Shown: in pieces, positions 6,158 through 9,732 of the stretch
Layout: each line of letters begins with the position of its first letter
How positions within the stretch are numbered: position 1 is the stretch's first letter
Origin: JAEZRQ01 sp049294415
Lineage (GTDB): Bacteria > Patescibacteriota > Patescibacteriia > Patescibacteriales > UBA12465
Direction: 5' to 3'
NCBI GenBank assembly: GCA_049294415.1
Contig: JBAQCS010000007.1
Location: 1 to 9,732, forward strand
Length of the DNA stretch: 9,732 nucleotides
Notes under the pieces: generated by a model
Told to the model about the DNA's origin: nothing
The model's database searches: none
What the model saw: only the letters and a program-made list of their open reading frames with translations
Translations under genes and position numbers: made by a program

Positions 6158-7501
6158 CTATTTTATTTTTTTAAATAGGGGGCGGAGTTCGCCAGACAAA
6201 AACATTGATCCGGTAATTACCAATAAATCATCCTTACCTAATTGTTCCTTACTCCAATTAATAGCAGCTTGGGGATCTAAAAATGAGGCAACTTTTAATT
6301 TATTATTAATTTTTAAAGCTGAGGTCATTAATTGTCTAGGATTAGCTGTTTTTCTAAAAACATTTTTAGTAAATCTAGTGCAGGCTAAAGACACTGGCTT
6401 CAAATCCAATAACTCTTTCAAGAAAGCACCATGATCCTTGTTGTCAGAAAAACCAATTAACAAATGTAGTTTTTTATATTTTTTACTTAAATTTTTAATA
6501 CTAGTGGCTGTAGCTCTAACTTTATCGGCATTATGAGCACCATCTAAAATAACGTAAGGTTCTTCACTTACAACTTCAAATCTAATTGGAAACTCTGTAT
6601 CAGCTAACCCCTTCTTAATAACAGCTTCTTTAATACCTAATTTTTTAGCTGTAGCAATAGCAATACGAGCATTATCAATTTGATGGTAACCTAAATTGTT
6701 AATATGATAAATTTCATTATCAATTTTAAAATCAGTTCCCTTCCAATCTTGCTTAACTATTACACCTTTATTATCACCATAACGACTAGATACCACCTCT
6801 TCATAAGATGAAGCTTTTTTATCTCTAGCAGCTTTAGAAATAATTTTTAGAATTTTAGGGTCACTTTCAGCTGTGACTACTGAACTTTTTTTAGTAATAA
6901 TACCAACTTTATTTAAAGCGATTTTTTCTTTAGTATCTCCCAAGATACTAACATGATCCAAACCGATATTGGTAATAATAGCTATGTCTTTATGGGGGAT
7001 AACGTTGGTGCCATCATTTTTACCTCCACAAGCGACTTCCATTACTGCGTAGTCAACATGATTTTTAGCAAAATAATAAAAAGCTATGAAGGTATTTAAA
7101 TTCATCATGGCTGGAAAAGTATACTTAACAGTATTAACATAAGTATCCCAGACTGGCTTAAGTTCAGTTATAATTTGAGCAAACTCTGCCTCTGACATGG
7201 AAACATTATTAATCTGCCATCTTTCTCTAAGTACACTAGGATGAGGCGAAGTAATAAGTCCTACTTTAAATCCTTGAACTCTTAAAATATTACTGACCAT
7301 CATAGACACTGATCCTTTGCCGCTAGTACCGGTCACATGAACATAATGTGGAATTTTTAATTCTGGATTACCTGCAATACGCAACATCTGATGCATGCTT
7401 TTAATAATAGTTGGGGAATTCTGCCAATGGTTTTTACCTCTATAAACACGGGTTAAATTACTAAATGATTCGAAATACTCGTAAGCTTCTTGATAAGTCA
7501 T
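6158..7501 (-). CDS. folC: FolC/Mur-ligase-family ATP-dependent ligase (folylpolyglutamate synthase-like)
   Basis: This 447-residue protein has the usual FolC length and layout. The N-terminal ATPase domain carries the P-loop HVTGTSGKGSV (55-65) and TSPHPSVLRERW (84-95), EVACGGKNDGTNVI (155-168), and TNIGLDHVSILGDTKEKIALNKVGII (177-202 overall), where K198 matches the usually carbamylated lysine. GYHQIDNARIAIATA (271-285), FPIRFEVV (304-311) and DGAHN (320-324) mark the C-terminal part. FolC adds glutamate to dihydropteroate or to folates. Several signatures are off-consensus: GTSGKGS for GTNGKGS, SPHPSV for SPHL, and GGKNDGTN for GGRLDATN. The ligase call is firm but the substrate is not, and no other folate gene is in the window. 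It starts 26 bases after the holin-like gene and ends at a hairpin. No Shine-Dalgarno is seen. Confidence 0.82.
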   Translation of the reverse strand: MTYQEAYEYFESFSNLTRVYRGKNHWQNSPTIIKSMHQMLRIAGNPELKIPHYVHVTGTSGKGSVSMMVSNILRVQGFKVGLITSPHPSVLRERWQINNVSMSEAEFAQIITELKPVWDTYVNTVKYTFPAMMNLNTFIAFYYFAKNHVDYAVMEVACGGKNDGTNVIPHKDIAIITNIGLDHVSILGDTKEKIALNKVGIITKKSSVVTAESDPKILKIISKAARDKKASSYEEVVSSRYGDNKGVIVKQDWKGTDFKIDNEIYHINNLGYHQIDNARIAIATAKKLGIKEAVIKKGLADTEFPIRFEVVSEEPYVILDGAHNADKVRATATSIKNLSKKYKKLHLLIGFSDNKDHGAFLKELLDLKPVSLACTRFTKNVFRKTANPRQLMTSALKINNKLKVASFLDPQAAINWSKEQLGKDDLLVITGSMFLSGELRPLFKKIK

Positions 7502-7527
7502 AAACTTTTTTAAAGAATTTAAAATTA

Positions 7528-7881
7528 TTAAAGTTCTCCTCTGTCATCCTTAAGCAGGAAATTTGTGAAGAATGATCCCAACCATAAAAATAAAGATAGA
7601 GTGATAGCTGACCATAGACCGGCCACAGCAAAACCTTTAACAAAACTAGCTACAAATAAAACTAAAGAACCATTAAGTACTAAAGTAAAAAGTCCTAAAG
7701 TTAAAATATTAATAGGTAAAGTTAGAATAATTAAAATTGGTCTAACTATAGCATTAAGAATACCTAAAACTATCGCCACAATCAGTGCAATATAAAAACT
7801 AGAAACACTAATGCCACTAAACAAATAAGATGCTAGCAGTAAAAAAGAAGCATTAAGCAACAACCTAATAAGCAATTTCAT
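7528..7881 (-). CDS. Phage-holin-family four-helix membrane protein (PF04020-like)
   Basis: This 117-residue protein is almost wholly hydrophobic, with four predicted membrane helices (about residues 3-20, 29-46, 49-78 as a kinked region, and 85-110). The core NAIVRPILIILTLPINILTLGLFTLVLNG (43-71 overall) is the hallmark of the small 'phage holin family 4' membrane proteins found in many bacteria. Despite the name, these are usually chromosomal and of unknown role, and no phage genes are nearby. It is the first gene of a two-gene unit with folC, but the pair suggests no shared function. The ATG at 7881 is preceded by an A/T-only stretch with no Shine-Dalgarno. Confidence 0.85.
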   Translation of the reverse strand: MKLLIRLLLNASFLLLASYLFSGISVSSFYIALIVAIVLGILNAIVRPILIILTLPINILTLGLFTLVLNGSLVLFVASFVKGFAVAGLWSAITLSLFLWLGSFFTNFLLKDDRGEL

Positions 7882-8025
7882 AATAATTTTTTTATTTTAT
7901 TTTTTACTGCTACAGTCTAACATATAAAAGTAATTTTGAAAATACCCGCAAGCCTTTTTAGTAGTATTTTATTTTAAGATATTTTATTAAATATTAGCCA
8001 ATTTTGTTTAAATGATAAAATTATA
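7882..8025. other. AT-rich spacer, probable upstream region of the holin-folC unit
   Basis: No coding frame is seen here on either strand. Read on the minus strand it must hold the promoter for the holin-like gene, since the upstream block ends at its own terminator. Only weak candidates are visible, such as TTGCGG (7952-7947) about 18 bases before TTATAT. On the plus strand it carries a possible extended -10 for the structured RNA (TG, one base, TAAAAT at 8013-8021). Confidence 0.4.
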
Positions 8026-8054
8026 TTGACAAAACACCAACATAAGCCTAATTT
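8026..8054 (+). promoter_or_regulatory. Possible promoter for the plus-strand RNA
   Basis: A perfect TTGACA (8026-8031) is followed after 17 bases by TAATTT (8049-8054), only a 3-of-6 match to the -10 consensus. Use of this site would start the transcript near 8060, which would cut off the 5' strand of the closing stem at 8045-8055. The competing extended -10 at 8013-8021 would start near 8028 and keep the stem. The two cannot be separated by eye. Confidence 0.35.
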
Positions 8055-8271
8055 ATTAATATCAAATGGCGACTTCACCTTATATTCCCCGCTAAGAATT
8101 AATTGCCTGGGGACTCTAAAGCAGTGAAAAGGTCGCCAGATTATGCCGCACAATGTGCGACGATAACATCAAGCTAGCCCCGATCTATCAAATGATTTGG
8201 TCCAAAATTAAATTAGGCTACTTGAAATTATAACCGCGGACTCACTAAAAAAGTGACCGCGGTTTTTTCTT
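8045..8271 (+). ncRNA. Probable stand-alone structured small RNA of unknown family
   Basis: An 11-bp perfect stem (8045-8055 with 8209-8219) encloses about 150 bases, extended inward by AUCAAAU (8061-8067) with AUUUGGU (8195-8201, one G-U). Inside are two arms. Arm A pairs GGCGAC (8068-8073) with GUCGCC (8132-8137), then UUCAC (8074-8078) with GUGAA (8124-8128), then UCCCC (8086-8090) with GGGGA (8109-8113). Arm B has CGCAC (8147-8151), loop AAU, GUGCG (8155-8159). A strong intrinsic terminator follows at 8232. The next gene is convergent, so the RNA is not a leader. Motifs of SRP RNA (GGAAGCAGC), RNase P RNA and tmRNA (tRNA-like end) were sought and not found. Size and closing stem would allow a 6S-like RNA, but its two arms are unlike the usual rod with a central bubble. 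The 5' end is uncertain. Confidence 0.6.
8232..8271 (+). terminator. Intrinsic terminator of the plus-strand RNA
   Basis: An 8-bp GC-rich stem (8232-8239 with 8257-8264) continues, after a 2-base bulge, as a 5-bp stem (8242-8246 with 8252-8256) closing a five-A loop. Six T residues follow (8263-8268), then CTT. The T run is only on the plus-strand side, which fixes the direction and argues for a plus-strand transcript ending here. Confidence 0.9.
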
Positions 8272-8274
8272 ATT

Positions 8275-8306
8275 AAAAAAGAGACTATTTTTTAAATAAT
8301 CTCTTT
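8275..8306 (-). terminator. Intrinsic terminator after the 142-residue gene
   Basis: On the minus strand a 7-bp stem (8306-8300 with 8284-8278) continues past one mismatch into a 5-bp A/T stem, then runs into six T residues (8280-8275). It lies 18 bases past the stop of the unknown gene and stands back to back with the terminator of the plus-strand RNA. Confidence 0.8.
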
Positions 8307-8324
8307 ATGCTTTTCTATATTTTA

Positions 8325-8753
8325 TTATGGTCTAGAAGTTACTTCAAATGATTCTATATTAACTTCCTCCGGCCAGCCATCGGCATATTTAACTCCAAAA
8401 TTAACTCTAGCCTGTAAAGCAATATGACCATCTTCATAATCTACTATTGCTACTCTATTTGGCTGCCAATAAATACCAGTGATATAAAATTTACCACCTA
8501 AGACTTCTTTAATTGGTGATAAATCAGAGATATTAGTTTTTAAATAATTTTCAAATAATGATTGTTCGACTTTCATTAAACAGACTTGCCTATCCGATTC
8601 ATTATTAGAGGCACAGGCGTCCCCACTTTCAATATCAAGCTCAGGTATTATATTTGTTGGACTATAAACTCTATTAGCCTCAACCCAAATAAGAGCTAAG
8701 ATTGAAATCAGCACTACGCCCCCTAAAAATAAGAAGCTTTTACTGTTGGACAT
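8325..8753 (-). CDS. Unknown membrane-anchored protein, 142 residues
   Basis: I do not recognise this family. One N-terminal membrane helix (about residues 7-24) precedes an extracytoplasmic-looking region of about 115 residues. It has a cysteine pair (C47, C58) around an acidic turn, then a mostly beta-like stretch from about 88 to 138 rich in aromatic and alternating hydrophobic residues (KFYITGIYWQPNRVAIVDYE, 88-107). The pair could form a disulphide if the domain is outside the cell, which is an inference. The gene starts 10 bases after the U32-family stop and is followed by a terminator, so it is the last gene of that operon. No Shine-Dalgarno precedes the ATG. Codon and base use look like the neighbours, with no sign of transfer. 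Confidence 0.75.
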   Translation of the reverse strand: MSNSKSFLFLGGVVLISILALIWVEANRVYSPTNIIPELDIESGDACASNNESDRQVCLMKVEQSLFENYLKTNISDLSPIKEVLGGKFYITGIYWQPNRVAIVDYEDGHIALQARVNFGVKYADGWPEEVNIESFEVTSRP

Positions 8754-8763
8754 ATAATAACTA

Positions 8764-9732
8764 TTAGTTATTCCAAATCTCCATCACGCATTTGTTACAA
8801 TCAAACTTTAAGCGATACTTATTACCATTATACACCAAAAACAATGGTTCTTTAAAGGTCATCTTGCTAGCCCCTAACTTTTTAGGGCAAGCTCCTAGAA
8901 AATAACGCAAACAATGCTTCGTGGTCATTAATTTCTTATTTTTATTATCCCCTGTTTTTTCTAGAGCCTCTTCAATAACTTTAGCGCCGTGACGGCTATA
9001 AAAAGCATGAGCTAAAGAATTGGACACGTTAAAAGAGTAATCTAATTCTTTAACAAAATAAGGGTGTTTAGTTTTCAAATGTGTAACTTCCAGACGATTA
9101 TAATTTTTTAGTCTCTCAACTAACAAAGCTTCGAGTAATTGTCTGCGACCATCGTTTAAAACTGACAATGGCGCAAAACCAGGAGCCTCCCAATCGAAAA
9201 TTACTTCTTTTACCTTAAAAATACTCTCGCCACTCTTGCTTAAGGCTTTAAGCCAATTGTCTTGGGCTTGTTCCGGTTTCTCCGCTAAAGTCTTAGCGAT
9301 TGGCAAAACAATTTCTGCGTTATTATTATCTTCGTCGGAAGCCTTAATAAGCCAACCTTTTTTATCTTCACTAACATTTATATTTATATCAACTGAGCGA
9401 TTCACACCACTAACAACTTCTCTTTCAAAAACTGGATCTTGATTGCGATAAACTAAAGTTCCAGGAGCTAGTGGAATCCATTTATTAGGATAGATTTTAC
9501 CATCACTAAATAAATTAACATTAGTACCGTTTAACATGCCACGACTATTTAACCAACATAGACCATCACCATTATGTAAATCAACATTACGATCTAAAGT
9601 GAAATAACGATGATCGCATTTTTTTACTTTGCCAATAAATTTACCTAGTGATTTTTGATTATCAGGTGAAACAATATCTAGACTACGACCACTTATAAAA
9701 TAATCGGTATAACCGCGATTAAAGGTCTTAGC
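8764..9732 (-). CDS. Peptidase U32-family protein, C-terminal part, cut by window edge
   Basis: The frame is open from the right edge to a TAA at 8766-8764, with 322 residues visible. An internal ATG at 9537 is not the start: the 65 codons before it match the family, including FNRGYTDYFISGR (4-16) and DHRYFTL (40-46). Further on come LNDGRRQLLEALL (about 192-204) and a C-terminal cysteine set, C274 and C282 (KHCLRYFLGACPKK) and C312 and C315 (FDCNKCVMEIW). U32 members such as RlhA and TrhP take part in hydroxylation of 23S rRNA or tRNA, and UbiU/UbiV bind a 4Fe-4S cluster through four cysteines, so an RNA-hydroxylation role and a cluster are plausible. The domain carrying the N-terminal half is outside the window, so the subfamily cannot be set. 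Confidence 0.85.
   Translation of the reverse strand, partial: AKTFNRGYTDYFISGRSLDIVSPDNQKSLGKFIGKVKKCDHRYFTLDRNVDLHNGDGLCWLNSRGMLNGTNVNLFSDGKIYPNKWIPLAPGTLVYRNQDPVFEREVVSGVNRSVDININVSEDKKGWLIKASDEDNNNAEIVLPIAKTLAEKPEQAQDNWLKALSKSGESIFKVKEVIFDWEAPGFAPLSVLNDGRRQLLEALLVERLKNYNRLEVTHLKTKHPYFVKELDYSFNVSNSLAHAFYSRHGAKVIEEALEKTGDNKNKKLMTTKHCLRYFLGACPKKLGASKMTFKEPLFLVYNGNKYRLKFDCNKCVMEIWNN

Noticed and set aside
7461..7643. Minus-strand frame of 60 codons between folC and the holin-like gene
   Set aside because: Overlaps both genes out of frame; the two flanking proteins are recognisable and explain the sequence.
7528..7881. Prophage remnant, because of the holin-family protein
   Set aside because: No lysin, integrase, terminase or structural gene nearby; this family is widespread as ordinary chromosomal membrane proteins.
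8066..8095. Nine-codon mini-frame (ATG to TAA) inside the RNA, as a leader peptide or tmRNA tag
   Set aside because: No ribosome binding site, no downstream gene to control, and no tRNA-like ends as tmRNA needs; it falls inside paired helices.
8045..8219. The structured element read on the minus strand as a riboswitch for the holin-folC unit
   Set aside because: The adjacent GC-rich terminator has its T run only on the plus-strand side, and about 160 bases of plain AT-rich DNA separate the element from the holin-like gene. Strand is not fully proven.
9343..9537. ATG at 9537 as the start of the U32-family gene
   Set aside because: The frame is open to the right edge, and the upstream 65 codons carry the U32 motif FNRGYTDYF and a matching DHRYF segment.
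1..9732. Alternative genetic code with TGA as glycine
   Set aside because: TGA is the natural stop of rsmH and of the 50-residue gene, each in a tight overlap with the next start, and no conserved Gly position is encoded by an in-frame TGA.
1..9732. CRISPR arrays, insertion sequences, tRNA genes
   Set aside because: No spaced identical repeats, transposase fragments, terminal inverted repeats or cloverleaf sequences were seen on either strand.

Overview
The window is an AT-rich bacterial chromosome segment that most resembles the Candidate Phyla Radiation (Patescibacteria). This is an inference from several traits: a pared-down mraZ-rsmH-ftsL-PBP division cluster, a half-length TsaB, a small membrane-anchored Gmad2-domain protein, a CysS with the GGADHINVHHTNE variant, very tight gene packing, and few Shine-Dalgarno sequences. 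TAA, TAG and TGA all appear to act as stops, so the SR1/Gracilibacteria code (TGA = Gly) is unlikely. The exact lineage cannot be given from this sequence alone.

All recognised protein genes are on the minus strand, in four transcription blocks read right to left. (1) A U32-family protein that enters from the right edge (9732-8764), then an unknown membrane-anchored protein (8753-8325), ending at a terminator (8306-8275). (2) A four-helix holin-like membrane protein (7881-7528) and a FolC/Mur-ligase-family enzyme (7501-6158), ending at a GC-rich hairpin (6150-6128). (3) A compact five-gene operon: an unannotated 50-residue basic protein (6102-5950) overlapping a Gmad2 protein (5953-5423), then cysS (5420-4014), dus (4012-3068) and a short tsaB (3063-2668), ending at a terminator (2648-2619). 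Its last three genes all serve tRNA charging or modification. (4) The division and cell-wall cluster with a near-consensus promoter and a 10-bp-phased G-rich box array (2579-2516): mraZ (2502-2071), rsmH (2065-1118), an FtsL-like protein (1121-750) and a penicillin-binding protein cut by the left edge (744-1).

The one element that stands apart is the 443-base gap 7882-8324. On the plus strand it holds a probable stand-alone structured RNA (about 8045-8271). An 11-bp perfect closing stem encloses two hairpin arms, and a strong intrinsic terminator follows. It faces the end of the U32 operon and leads into no gene, so it looks like a small RNA and not a riboswitch. I could not match it to SRP RNA, RNase P RNA or tmRNA. 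A 6S-like role is possible but unproven. It is the best candidate here for something undescribed.
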